64,000 bases of DNA from CAYWBU01 sp942491525 (lineage in GTDB: Bacteria > Desulfobacterota > Desulfomonilia > UBA1062), in contig CALOBW010000020.1 in the NCBI GenBank assembly GCA_942491525.1, forward strand, positions 124,001 through 188,000, given 5' to 3'. This document shows, one piece after another, positions 29,123 to 37,668 of the stretch (positions are counted from its first letter, which is position 1; each line of letters starts with the position of its first letter). Made by a program: the position numbers and the translations under genes. Under the pieces are notes generated by a model, which was not told the DNA's origin, ran no database searches, and was given only the letters and a program-made list of their open reading frames with translations.

Positions 29123-29701
29123 ATGACACAGACTTTTTTCACCAGAGACCTCTACGCAGAACTGATCCAGAGACATGGCTTTGAAATCGGTGAGTTCACC
29201 TACGGCAGGCCGGCTATCCACTGGCTTGGCGAAGATGCGAAACTAATGATCGGTCGCTTTTGCTCTATCGCGGACGGAGTGCGCATCTACTTGGGCGGCA
29301 ATCACCGTACCGACTGGATTACAACCTATCCTTTTCCTGCCCAACCGATCAATCAGCTCTTTCCCGGGGCCGACCAGATCAGCGGCCACCCTGCAACCAA
29401 AGGGGATGTCACCATCGGCAATGATGTCTGGCTGGCCAATCAAACTTCAATTCTTTCTGGAGTTACAATAGGCGACGGCGCAGCCGTCGGTGCCAATGCA
29501 GTGGTCACCAAGGATGTCGCCCCCTACACAATTGTTGCCGGCAATCCGGCCCGGGTTACCGGTCAACGTTTCAGCGACCAGCAGATTCAAGACCTGCTCG
29601 AGATCAGATGGTGGGATTGGGAGTTTGAAAAAATTCAGCAGTATGTTCCCCTGCTCTGCTGCAGTGACATAGATGCATTCATTGAAACAGCCCGCAAATA
29701 A
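29123..29701 (+). CDS. CatB-like hexapeptide-repeat acetyltransferase
   Basis: A 192-residue left-handed beta-helix acyltransferase of the xenobiotic/CatB type. LMIGRFCSIADGVRIYLGG, the WITTYPF loop, and later VTIGNDVWLANQTSI and VTIGDGAAVGANAVV are hexapeptide turns, and the active-site His lies in GGNHRTDW. Beside glycan genes it probably O- or N-acetylates a sugar. The frame opens at a TTG at 29090, but the ATG at 29123 follows TGGAG at the right spacing. A strong hairpin directly follows the stop. Confidence 0.85.
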   Translation: MTQTFFTRDLYAELIQRHGFEIGEFTYGRPAIHWLGEDAKLMIGRFCSIADGVRIYLGGNHRTDWITTYPFPAQPINQLFPGADQISGHPATKGDVTIGNDVWLANQTSILSGVTIGDGAAVGANAVVTKDVAPYTIVAGNPARVTGQRFSDQQIQDLLEIRWWDWEFEKIQQYVPLLCCSDIDAFIETARK

Positions 29702-29704
29702 GAA

Positions 29705-29741
29705 AAGCGGCTTTGTCATAAGACAAAGCCGCTTAAGTTTT
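29705..29741. terminator. Bidirectional intrinsic terminator
   Basis: A perfect 13-bp stem (29705-29717 with 29722-29734) around a 4-base ATAA loop. TTTT follows on the plus strand at 29738-29741, and on the minus strand the run of A at 29703-29706 reads as U residues. It separates the rightward acyltransferase from the leftward tRNA-Pro and can end both transcripts. Confidence 0.85.
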
Positions 29742-29743
29742 AA

Positions 29744-29820
29744 TGGTCGGGATGAGAGGATTCGAACCTCCGACCACTCGACCCCCAGTCGAGTGCGCTA
29801 CCAGACTGCGCCACATCCCG
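29744..29820 (-). tRNA. tRNA-Pro (anticodon GGG)
   Basis: The minus strand folds as a 77-nt cloverleaf. The acceptor arms (29814-29820 and 29748-29754) pair perfectly, the anticodon loop at 29782-29788 reads CTGGGGG with anticodon GGG at 29784-29786, the T-loop contains GTTCGAATC, and an encoded CCA closes the 3' end at 29744-29746. Confidence 0.97.
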
Positions 29821-29832
29821 TGAACGTTGGAT

Positions 29833-29861
29833 TAGCTATCACAGGGTCTCACACCTGTCAA
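29833..29861 (-). promoter_or_regulatory. Probable promoter of tRNA-Pro
   Basis: On the minus strand a perfect -35 box TTGACA (29856-29861) is followed after exactly 17 bases by TAGCTA (29833-29838), a weak -10. The predicted start lies a few bases before the tRNA 5' end at 29820. This would let the tRNA be transcribed independently of the penicillin-binding protein gene upstream. Confidence 0.5.
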
Positions 29862-29878
29862 GCGGTGGATCGCGAAAT

Positions 29879-31075
29879 TTATTGATTAAAAGCCAAGGTC
29901 TCCACCGGGTTGGAGAAATAGTAGCGAATGATCTTTCGCGAGAGGCCGTCGGCCTCAATCCAGAAATAATCTTCACGGATTATAAGAGTACCGACCGCAA
30001 TTGAACGACCGGTGCGCGTATCCGTGGCATAGCCCATGAACCAGTTGCGACGACCGTCCGGATTACTGCCGTTGATGCTGCCGCTCTTGGCGCCGATCTC
30101 AAGATTGCGCAGAATGCGATCACGCTTATAGCCTCTGAAGGCCTTAGACATCGTGCCGCGATCGATGGTCCGGCGCATCATGCTCTTAAGCTCTTCAGCG
30201 CTCTCAGCACTCATGGCCTCGCGCATGACGCCCTCGGTATTCAGGCTGATACGCGGACACGCCATCTTGCCCTCATTGACTACAGCACTGGCCATCATCG
30301 CGGCATGCACCGGGGAGATCTTGGTCTCACGGTTGAACCCTGAAGAGAGCTCGGCCAGATTGTAATCACTGCGCGGAATGAAGATCTGGCTCGGCTGACT
30401 GACCACTTCGCGCAGAGGCGGCTGCCAGAAACCGTAGCGCATGGCCTGCAGCATCAGCGGGCTCTCTCCCAGATAGTTGGTGCCGATCTTGGCAAAGACC
30501 ACATTATTGGAGCGCGCATAGGCATCTTTCAGAGCAACCTTGCGGGTCCAGCGGTTGCGCTTAGCATTCAGCTGCGACTTATAGAGCGTGGTTGACTTGC
30601 CATTGTACTCAAAGACCGAATCCGGTTTAATATGGCTATACTCCAAGGCCGCGGTGGCCGTGACCGTCTTAAATGTACTGGCCGCCAGATAGGTGTCAAG
30701 ACAGATGGTGCTGTCCTCCTCCTGAGGGCCCTTGCCATACATTGCCAGCAGATCGCCGGTCTTGGCATCCATCACGGCAACGGCCGCAAAGTAGACCTTA
30801 TGATTCTTGACCGTTTCGGCAATGTAACTCTGCAGATCCCAGTCAATGGTCAGATCATTGGCCCGGATCACCTCCGGAGTGATACGAGCCAGATCGCCCG
30901 CCTCCAGCAGATTCCGCTCAGCCACCACAATATCTTCAGTTTCATCATCACTGCTGGCAAAGGCAGTCACCAGCAGAATAAGGACCAAACCCAGCAGCGG
31001 CAGGACTATATAGCGGCCACGAATCTTGGGCTTTCGCCGCCGCGGAGTGTAGTCATATTCCCATCTGTCTCTCAT
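29879..31075 (-). CDS. Compact penicillin-binding protein transpeptidase
   Basis: A 398-residue membrane-anchored protein: a basic cytoplasmic tail (residues 1-24), one transmembrane segment (about 25-42), and a periplasmic transpeptidase domain. The three active-site motifs are present: STFK with Ser133 and Lys136, SNN at 189-191, and KSG at 330-332. It lacks the N-terminal dimerisation domain of PBP2/FtsI and any PASTA domain, so it is shorter than a standard class B enzyme. It should cross-link peptidoglycan or act as a beta-lactam-binding relative. It is divergent from the regulator gene at 31205. Confidence 0.85.
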   Translation of the reverse strand: MRDRWEYDYTPRRRKPKIRGRYIVLPLLGLVLILLVTAFASSDDETEDIVVAERNLLEAGDLARITPEVIRANDLTIDWDLQSYIAETVKNHKVYFAAVAVMDAKTGDLLAMYGKGPQEEDSTICLDTYLAASTFKTVTATAALEYSHIKPDSVFEYNGKSTTLYKSQLNAKRNRWTRKVALKDAYARSNNVVFAKIGTNYLGESPLMLQAMRYGFWQPPLREVVSQPSQIFIPRSDYNLAELSSGFNRETKISPVHAAMMASAVVNEGKMACPRISLNTEGVMREAMSAESAEELKSMMRRTIDRGTMSKAFRGYKRDRILRNLEIGAKSGSINGSNPDGRRNWFMGYATDTRTGRSIAVGTLIIREDYFWIEADGLSRKIIRYYFSNPVETLAFNQ

Positions 31076-31121
31076 CCCAGATCCTATTGCACAGCTTAGG
31101 TTCCCCTGTCAAATAACCCGT

Positions 31122-31169
31122 TTTTGTGCAGTGCATAAATTGAGCCCTTGACTTTTGTGCACTGCATAA
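31122..31169 (+). promoter_or_regulatory. Two 17-bp direct repeats, candidate PhaR-like operator
   Basis: TTTTGTGCAGTGCATAA (31122-31138) and TTTTGTGCACTGCATAA (31153-31169) differ at one base and are spaced 31 bases start to start, close to three helical turns, so a regulator would bind both on the same face. The second copy fills the spacer of the promoter described next. PhaR-type regulators are known to autoregulate from TGC/GCA-rich sites, and the PhaR-like gene starts 36 bases downstream, so autorepression is the likely use. Confidence 0.6.
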
Positions 31170-31176
31170 TTATATA
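31148..31176 (+). promoter_or_regulatory. Sigma-70-type promoter of the PhaR-like/MMPL operon
   Basis: TTGACT (31148-31153), a 17-base spacer and TATATA (31171-31176) give a good -35/-10 pair about 30 bases before the regulator ATG at 31205. The spacer is occupied by the second 17-bp repeat, so a bound regulator would block RNA polymerase. Confidence 0.6.
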
Positions 31177-31204
31177 AGCCCAAATCTAAAAAAACGAGCG
31201 ACTT

Positions 31205-31714
31205 ATGCGTATAATTAAAAAGTACAAAAATCGGATCATGTATGACACCCAGACCTCAAAGCCGGTCAATCTTAAACAGATTGTCGAAATGATCAGAGGT
31301 AATATAGCCGTACGCATCCTGGATAACAACTCCGGCGAAGATATTACGCGCCTGACCATTCTGCAGGCTCTGCTCGACATGGAAAAATCCGGCACAGGCA
31401 TCAACCTGCCCGAGGTTCTGCTGCTGACCCTGCAGCAGAGCCGCCGAGATGTCCGTTCAGCACTTAAGAAGCTGCTCAAGAACGCCCAGCAGGATCTTTC
31501 GCTCAAACATAAATGGGCCCAGAAGCAAGCCGCTACCCTTGTAGCCACCGGGCGCATAGAATCCGAAGAGGAAGACCAGCTCGTCGAGGAGATCATCAGT
31601 AACCTGGACGAGTTTCATGAAGAGCTGATCAGCTCAATCATTGAGCGCATCAGCAGTCGGCTGGAGAACATCTCCAAGATGATTTCCAACCCAACCGATA
31701 GCAAGAACAAATAA
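31205..31714 (+). CDS. PhaR-like (PHB_acc_N domain) transcriptional regulator
   Basis: A 169-residue protein. Residues 1-62 match the polyhydroxyalkanoate accumulation regulator DNA-binding domain (IKKYKNRIMYDTQTSKPV, VRILDNNSGEDITRLTILQ). The rest is charged, helical and probably coiled-coil. Classical PhaR represses phasin genes and senses PHA granules, but no PHA synthase or phasin gene occurs in this window; the gene leads instead into an MMPL exporter operon (17 bases to the next ATG). It probably represses that operon and itself through the repeats upstream. Confidence 0.85.
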   Translation: MRIIKKYKNRIMYDTQTSKPVNLKQIVEMIRGNIAVRILDNNSGEDITRLTILQALLDMEKSGTGINLPEVLLLTLQQSRRDVRSALKKLLKNAQQDLSLKHKWAQKQAATLVATGRIESEEEDQLVEEIISNLDEFHEELISSIIERISSRLENISKMISNPTDSKNK

Positions 31715-31730
31715 GAATAGAGGTTTTAAC

Positions 31731-33815
31731 ATGAAAGCATTTGCCAATTTTGTTTCCCGGCATCCCAAACTGGTCCTCAGCATAGCCATGCTGCTGGCCA
31801 TTCCGGCTGCCATCTCAGCGCTGAAAATGCCGATCAACTATGACATTTTCAGCTACATGCCCAGCGGCGTTGAATCCATCGAGGGCCAGCTGATCCTCAA
31901 AGAGGACTACAAGGCCGCCGGTACAGGATTTGTCCTGCTGAAAAAAGACGAGGCCCCCAAGCTGATCGAGCTCAAGGATAAGCTGGCCGCGGTTGAGGGT
32001 ATCTCAGACGTGGTCTGGCTCAGCGACCTTGTGGACCCGTCAGTGCCCAACTCCTTCATTCCGGCTGAAATTCTTGGCATCTACCAGAAGGATCAGCACG
32101 TCATGTTCCACCTAACCTTCACCCATGAGGCCGCCTCTGACGAAACTCTGGCCGCCGTCAAGAACATCAAGGAGGTCCTTGCCCAAGCTGATCCCGAAGG
32201 CTTCACCGGACTGCCGGTTCTGATTCAGGAGCTGCGCGAGCTGGTCGACAAGGAGAAGGTCAGGTCCATCATTGCCGCCGTCGTCATCTCGGGTACGGTG
32301 GTTGGCATTGCGATGGGCTCCATCATCACCCCCCTGATCTTCCTCTTCTCAATCGGTATCGCTATTCTATACAACATGGGAACCAACTTCCTGCAGGGCT
32401 CCGTCTCCTATGTAACCGAGGCCGTGGCCGCAGTTATCCAGCTGGGCGTCACCTTTGACTTCTCGATCTTCCTGACGCATCGCTTCCATGAAGAGACCAT
32501 GCAGGACATCGAAGAGCACGAAGCCATGGCCGACGCTATCAGCAGCACCTTCAAGGCCATCGCCCCGGCGGCCCTGACCACCATGGCCGGTTTCATGGCC
32601 CTCTGCCTGATGGAAGTCGGCATCGGCCTCGACATGGGTATCGTCATGGCCAAGGGCGTCTTCCTGGGCATGATCACCTCCATCACCCTGCTGCCGGCCC
32701 TGCTGCTGCTGACTCACAAACACATCAAGATGCGCGACATCGACGCGGTCTCCAAACGCCACAAAGGCGGTGCCACCTTCCTGACCCGTCACTCGGTGGC
32801 CCTCTTCTTCGCCTTCCTGCTGATCTTCGTACCGGCAGTCTACGGCCGCTATCACACCGAACTCTCCTACAGCGTCAAGGACATGCTGCCCCAGGACATG
32901 CCGGCCATCACCTCGATCGAGAAGATCGAACATGCCATGGGCAATATCGAACTGGCCTACACCCTGCTGCCCGAGGATACACCGCGCCAGGTGGTTGCCG
33001 AGATCAGCGAGCGCATCGCCGAGCTGGAAACCATCGACAAGTCTGTCTCCATGGCCAGCCTGGTAGACCCGTCCATCCCGGAATCATTCATTCCGGCAGA
33101 GCTGGTGACCAAGTTCAACAAGGGCGGCTACACCCAGATCATGTCGATCCTGAACGTTGACCCGGGCACCGACGAGGGCAATGCCGCCATCAGCAGCATC
33201 CGTGAAATCGTAGCCGAATACAACCTGCCCGAAAGCTATGTGGCCGGCACGGCCGCCATCAGTAAAGATATGGTTGAGCTCTCGCAGCTTGACATTCCCA
33301 AGGTTAACAAGGCCTCGCTGCTCTGCATTCTGCTGATCGTCGGTCTCGTGTTCGGCTCGGTCTCAATTCCGATCCTGCTGGTTGCCGGTATTCAGCTGGC
33401 CATCTTCATCAACCTGGGCATACCGTTCTACTTTGGCAACTCGGTACCCTTCCTGGCCTTCACGGTCATCGGCTCAATCCAGCTGGGAACCACGGTGGAC
33501 TACGCCATCCTGCTGATGTCCCGCTATCGTGAGGAGCGCCGCGAATTTATGCCCAAAGAGGCCATGATCGAAACCCTGACCGGTTCAATGCCGGCCATCG
33601 CCATCTCCGGCCTGAGCCTCTTCTCAGCCACCATCGGCCTGGTCTTCATCAGCCACGTGGACACCCTGACCTCCATGGCCCTCATGATCGGGCGCGGTGC
33701 CTTGATCTCTATGCTGGTCATCACCTGCCTCGTGCCGGCCGTCATTCTGGTCTGTGACAAACTAATCCTCAACACCAGCTACGGCTGGAAAAACTCTGTA
33801 GTAAGGGAGAAATAA
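31731..33815 (+). CDS. MMPL/RND-superfamily exporter (locus 1)
   Basis: A 694-residue inner-membrane protein with the duplicated RND layout: one N-terminal span, a periplasmic loop, five spans, then a second such half. Each half carries the family motif in its membrane block (GVTFDFSIFLTHRF and GTTVDYAILLMSRY), whose Asp serves proton coupling. MMPL-type exporters move lipids, hopanoids or other hydrophobic cargo out of the inner membrane. The stop abuts the ATG of the secreted partner, implying a functional pair. It is paralogous to 54007-56118. Cargo unknown. Confidence 0.9.
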   Translation: MKAFANFVSRHPKLVLSIAMLLAIPAAISALKMPINYDIFSYMPSGVESIEGQLILKEDYKAAGTGFVLLKKDEAPKLIELKDKLAAVEGISDVVWLSDLVDPSVPNSFIPAEILGIYQKDQHVMFHLTFTHEAASDETLAAVKNIKEVLAQADPEGFTGLPVLIQELRELVDKEKVRSIIAAVVISGTVVGIAMGSIITPLIFLFSIGIAILYNMGTNFLQGSVSYVTEAVAAVIQLGVTFDFSIFLTHRFHEETMQDIEEHEAMADAISSTFKAIAPAALTTMAGFMALCLMEVGIGLDMGIVMAKGVFLGMITSITLLPALLLLTHKHIKMRDIDAVSKRHKGGATFLTRHSVALFFAFLLIFVPAVYGRYHTELSYSVKDMLPQDMPAITSIEKIEHAMGNIELAYTLLPEDTPRQVVAEISERIAELETIDKSVSMASLVDPSIPESFIPAELVTKFNKGGYTQIMSILNVDPGTDEGNAAISSIREIVAEYNLPESYVAGTAAISKDMVELSQLDIPKVNKASLLCILLIVGLVFGSVSIPILLVAGIQLAIFINLGIPFYFGNSVPFLAFTVIGSIQLGTTVDYAILLMSRYREERREFMPKEAMIETLTGSMPAIAISGLSLFSATIGLVFISHVDTLTSMALMIGRGALISMLVITCLVPAVILVCDKLILNTSYGWKNSVVREK

Positions 33816-35186
33816 GTGAAACGTACAATAACCTCATTCATCTTAATTATGCTGATTGCTCTGAGCGCCAACGCTCAGACCATCAAACGCAACGAGACCG
33901 TTTATGCCAACCTGGATTCAACCGGCAAGCCCAACACCATCGAGGTGGTAACCTGGCTCAAAAATGACGGTCAGGGAGCCGCAGCAGATCGCAGCACCGT
34001 CGCCAACGTCAAGAACGTCAAGGGCCTCATCAAGCCCGAGGTGTCGGGCAACAACATCAGCTTCGATACCACGGACAGCGACGTCTTCTACCGCGGCACA
34101 ACCAACAAGCAGCTGCCCATCGCAGTGGACATCGAGTACCACCTGGACGGCAGTCCCATCAGCTTCGACGGACTGGAGGGCAAGAGCGGTAAACTTGAGA
34201 TCACCATCAACGTCAAGAACACCACCGAAGAGTCCCGCAACATCAGCTACATCCCGGTGGGATCCAAGACTCGCAAAAGTGTCGCCAGAGAGATCAGCGT
34301 ACCCTTTGTCTCCATGATCAACTTCAGCCTGCCCATCAGCAAGTTCTCCAACATTGAGGCTCCCGAAGGCGTATCAGCCCTGATCGGCGACTCCTTCAAG
34401 ATGCAGTGGATCGTCGTGCCGATGCCCGAGGCCACCATTAAACTTAAGGCAGATGCCAAGGATATCGCCATGCCCTCGATCATGATCACGGCCTCGCCCA
34501 AGATGATCCCGCTGCCCGACGAGATCAACCAGATCAAACCCAAGCTGGACGAGATCTATGATGGCGTGGACACCGTCGGCGGCTACCTGGAGCAGCTGCA
34601 TGACGGATCTGTCCAGATTCTCGACGGCGTCACTCAGGTTGAAGACGGCACCGCCAAACTGCTGCTGGCCTCCGACGCCCAGGCCCAGATGACCAGCGGC
34701 GCCATCAAGATCAATGAGGAGATCATCGCCAAGACCGACAAACTCTCCTGGATCTCATCCTTCCGCAAGATCAACTCCTATCTCACCATCGAGAATGAAC
34801 TGCTGACCCTGGTTACCGAGGGCGGCCCCTTCCCTGAGAGCGTACTGGAGTTCCTGGAAGAGCAGGGCAAAGAGAAACCTGAAGTTGACGAGTTCCCCGG
34901 CATCGCGGTTACCAGCGACGGCATCTCCAAGCTCAATGACGGCTCCCAGAAGCTGCAGGAGGGCGCCGAGAAGCTGGCCGAGAACCTCATCAAGGTTAAG
35001 GCCGAAGGTACTGACAAGATCAAGAGCGGCATCAAGGATGGCGCCGATGATCTGGTCATCAAACTGGCCGGTCTCGACATCGCCAAAAAGCTGGCCGCCG
35101 ACTATGACCGCTACACCGGCATCGACAGTGAAATCCCCAGCTCCGTCACATTCATCATGAAAACACCCGGCGTCATGTCACACTAA
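33816..35186 (+). CDS. Secreted heptad-repeat partner of MMPL exporter (paralogue 1)
   Basis: A 456-residue protein with a Sec signal peptide (cleavage near ANA-Q at residue 21). A beta-rich N-terminal domain opens with IKRNETVYANLD. The second half has heptads of the LxDGxxxLxxG type (LNDGSQKLQEGAEKLAEN), reminiscent of YhgE/Pip-type proteins. The C-terminus YDRYTGIDSEIPSSVTF is conserved in the two paralogues in this window. It is probably a periplasmic elongated adaptor or lipid-binding partner of the exporter encoded directly before it; that role is inferred. Confidence 0.7.
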   Translation: MKRTITSFILIMLIALSANAQTIKRNETVYANLDSTGKPNTIEVVTWLKNDGQGAAADRSTVANVKNVKGLIKPEVSGNNISFDTTDSDVFYRGTTNKQLPIAVDIEYHLDGSPISFDGLEGKSGKLEITINVKNTTEESRNISYIPVGSKTRKSVAREISVPFVSMINFSLPISKFSNIEAPEGVSALIGDSFKMQWIVVPMPEATIKLKADAKDIAMPSIMITASPKMIPLPDEINQIKPKLDEIYDGVDTVGGYLEQLHDGSVQILDGVTQVEDGTAKLLLASDAQAQMTSGAIKINEEIIAKTDKLSWISSFRKINSYLTIENELLTLVTEGGPFPESVLEFLEEQGKEKPEVDEFPGIAVTSDGISKLNDGSQKLQEGAEKLAENLIKVKAEGTDKIKSGIKDGADDLVIKLAGLDIAKKLAADYDRYTGIDSEIPSSVTFIMKTPGVMSH

Positions 35187-35192
35187 GATCCC

Positions 35193-35216
35193 GGCGGGGC
35201 TCTCGCCCCGCCTTTT
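35193..35216 (+). terminator. Intrinsic terminator
   Basis: GGCGGGGC and GCCCCGCC pair as an 8-bp G+C stem around TCTC, followed by TTTT at 35213-35216. It lies 6 bases after the partner-gene stop and ends, or attenuates, the PhaR-like/MMPL operon before the second partner gene. Confidence 0.85.
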
Positions 35217-35319
35217 CCCCTCCCCCCTTCATCACAAATTCAGCTAAGACTCTAATTTTTTTTCCGTTCTGCCGATAGGTAAGCTCAACAATGTTTTTCG
35301 CCTAAATAAGGAGATTCTG

Positions 35320-36738
35320 ATGAAGAAGTTTTACATCTTTCTGAGCCTGATGCTGGTCATCTGCACCTCGCTGAACGCCACCACCATCAGCCGCAACGAA
35401 ACCGTCTACGTCAACCTCAGAGCTGACGGCCAGACCGAAAAGATTGAAGTCGTCACCTGGCTCAAGACCGACGGACAGGGATCCGCCAGCGACCTGAGCA
35501 GCCTCAAGCAGATCAAAAATGTCAAGGGCACCGATCAGCCGGCCATCAGCGGCAGCACGGTCAAATTTGCATCATCTCCCGGCAACATCTTTTACCGCGG
35601 CACCACCAGCCAGGCCCTGCCTCTGGGCGTCAAGATCAGCTATAAGCTCGACGGGAAGCCGATCTCAGCTCAGAAGCTGAACGGCAAAAGCGGCCAGCTC
35701 GACCTGAGCATCACGCTCAGCAATAAGACCGGTGTCACAAAGACCATCTACTTTGATGAGGTCGGCACCGGCGAGCGCATGCGCGATCAGGAGAAGGTCT
35801 ACGTGCCCTTCGTCGCCACGGTCGCCATGGACCTTGATATCGAGAAATTTGAAGCCATCGATGCCCCCGGTGCGGCCTTCGCCGCAGCCGAGAGCGGCGT
35901 CCACATAGACTGGCTGACCGCGCCAATGCCCGATCAGACGATCAGGCTGAGCGCCCGGGTCAAGGATCTTAGCTTGCCCGGCATCACCATCACAGCCTAT
36001 CCCAAGATGGTTCCCCTGCCCGACAAGATCATCAGCCGCATCGAATCGCTTAATCCCAAACTCAATAGCGTCTACGGCGACATCGATACCATGGGCGGCA
36101 ATCTGGACAACCTCTACAACGAAGCACTCAAGCTCAGCGTCGACAACGCACTGGCCTGCGATACCCTGCTGGAATCACCGGTCATAGGCAACGCCATGCT
36201 CAAGGAACTGGAAGCCCAGGTCGAGCTGGTCGACGCATCCCTGCAGATCAACGAGAAAATCCGCAGTCGCATCAAGGGTGTCAAATATATCTCCTGCCCG
36301 CTGACCAAGATGTTCAAGGCCCTCTGGGTGCAGGATGACCTGCTGGCACGCCTGCTGGACGGCGGCGCCTTCGACGAGCAGACAATTGAATTCCTGGAGG
36401 ACAGTACCGGCCAAGCGTCCGCAAACTTCTCATCCAGCATCAACTCCCTGCGCGACTCGATTATCGACTCCCAGGCAACCAAGCAGGACAAGATCGACAA
36501 CCTGCTGCTGCTTAAGCAGAACGCCGTCAGCCTGGCGGACAACCTGCAGCTGGCCAAAATCGAAGGCACCGATGAGATCAAGATCGATCTGAGCAGAAAT
36601 ACCCGCGGTCTGGTCAAGAAACTGGCCAGCATCGACACCTACCGCAAACTGGCAGAAGATTACGACCGTTTCAGCGGTCAGCCATCCGCCATTGCCAGCT
36701 CGGTCCAGTTCATCATGAAAACTTCCACTAATCCATAA
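35320..36738 (+). CDS. Secreted heptad-repeat protein (paralogue 2)
   Basis: A 472-residue paralogue of the preceding gene, with a signal peptide (cleavage near LNA-T), the same opening (ISRNETVYVNLR, VVTWLKTDGQG, NIFYRGTTS) and the same C-terminus (YDRFSGQPSAIASSVQF). The central heptad region is more diverged, with fewer Gly positions. It has its own AAGGAGA site and lies beyond a strong terminator, so it may be expressed separately from the exporter. It is a likely duplication with a specialised role at the same transporter. Confidence 0.7.
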   Translation: MKKFYIFLSLMLVICTSLNATTISRNETVYVNLRADGQTEKIEVVTWLKTDGQGSASDLSSLKQIKNVKGTDQPAISGSTVKFASSPGNIFYRGTTSQALPLGVKISYKLDGKPISAQKLNGKSGQLDLSITLSNKTGVTKTIYFDEVGTGERMRDQEKVYVPFVATVAMDLDIEKFEAIDAPGAAFAAAESGVHIDWLTAPMPDQTIRLSARVKDLSLPGITITAYPKMVPLPDKIISRIESLNPKLNSVYGDIDTMGGNLDNLYNEALKLSVDNALACDTLLESPVIGNAMLKELEAQVELVDASLQINEKIRSRIKGVKYISCPLTKMFKALWVQDDLLARLLDGGAFDEQTIEFLEDSTGQASANFSSSINSLRDSIIDSQATKQDKIDNLLLLKQNAVSLADNLQLAKIEGTDEIKIDLSRNTRGLVKKLASIDTYRKLAEDYDRFSGQPSAIASSVQFIMKTSTNP

Positions 36739-36742
36739 TCGG

Positions 36743-36774
36743 TCAGCCGGCAGCTTGGAAAAGATGCCGGCTGA
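36743..36774 (+). terminator. Hairpin, possible terminator
   Basis: A perfect 10-bp inverted repeat (36743-36752 with 36765-36774) around a 12-base loop directly after the paralogue 2 stop. The following bases TGTTATATCTT are only partly T-rich, so termination may be weak. It could instead structure the fumarase leader, whose ATG is 16 bases downstream. Confidence 0.45.
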
Positions 36775-36789
36775 TGTTATATCTTGCCT

Positions 36790-37668
36790 ATGAATAGAAC
36801 AACACTTTACGATTCGATCTACCGGCTGCTCAAACGCACCGCCACCGAGCTGCCCCCGGACATCGCCTTCGCCATTGAGAGCGCCTGCAGCTGCGAGGAG
36901 CAGGACTCGTCGGCGATTGAGAACCTCAACATCATCAAAGAGAGCGCCGAGATGTCGGCCTCTGACCGACTGCCGATCTGCCAGGATACCGGCAGCATGT
37001 TTGCCATCATCAAGGCCCGGCCCGACGTGGCGGTACTTGAGATCCAGGAAACCATCAAGGATGTCATCAAAGTTCTTACCGAGAAGGGCATCCTGCGCCA
37101 GAACTGCGTTGAAAGCATCAGCGGCGCCAATACCGGCAACAACCTCGGCGAACATGTGCCCCAGATCCATTTTGAACCCTGGGACGGCCCGACCCAGTTG
37201 CACGTCATGTTCAAGGGCGGCGGTTCAGAGAATGTCAGCACCCAGTATTCGCTGCCGGACGCCCGCATCAAGGCCGGGCGGGATCTTGAAGGGGTGCGCC
37301 GCTGCCTGCTGCACGCCGTGCACAAGGCCCAGGGCAAGGGCTGCGCACCCGGCATTCTGGGCGTCTGCATCGGCGGAGACCGCGCTTCCGGCTACCTGCT
37401 GGCCAAGGAGCAACTGCTGCGCAAACTTGACGACCGCAACCCCGATGAGCAGCTGGCGGCGCTCGAGAAGCGCATTCTGGATGAGGCCAACGAACTGGGC
37501 ATCGGCCCCATGGGCATGGGCGGCCACACCACCCTGCTGGGGGTCAAGATCGGCTCAGCCGGCCGCCATCCGGCCAGTTACTTTGTCACGGTGAGCTACT
37601 CCTGCTGGGCCACCCGGCGTTACGCCATCCAGTTAGATAAAAAGGGACAGGTAGAAAGATGGCTCTAA
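36790..37668 (+). CDS. Fumarate hydratase, Fe-S class I, alpha subunit
   Basis: A 292-residue alpha subunit of the fumarase/tartrate dehydratase family. LPICQDTGSMF carries the first cluster Cys and family signature, and GVCIGGDRASG and GMGGHTTLLGVK are the other cluster- and substrate-site regions. With the beta subunit it hydrates fumarate to malate using an oxygen-labile [4Fe-4S] cluster, in keeping with an anaerobic lifestyle. A TTG lies at 36784, but the ATG at 36790 fits the family start. It overlaps the beta gene by 10 bases. L-tartrate dehydratase is the alternative; fumarase is more likely. Confidence 0.9.
   Translation: MNRTTLYDSIYRLLKRTATELPPDIAFAIESACSCEEQDSSAIENLNIIKESAEMSASDRLPICQDTGSMFAIIKARPDVAVLEIQETIKDVIKVLTEKGILRQNCVESISGANTGNNLGEHVPQIHFEPWDGPTQLHVMFKGGGSENVSTQYSLPDARIKAGRDLEGVRRCLLHAVHKAQGKGCAPGILGVCIGGDRASGYLLAKEQLLRKLDDRNPDEQLAALEKRILDEANELGIGPMGMGGHTTLLGVKIGSAGRHPASYFVTVSYSCWATRRYAIQLDKKGQVERWL

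Noticed and set aside
29744..29820. tRNA-Pro as the integration site of a genomic island covering the glycan operon
   Set aside because: No integrase and no repeated 3' tRNA end were seen in the window, so an island boundary here is speculation.
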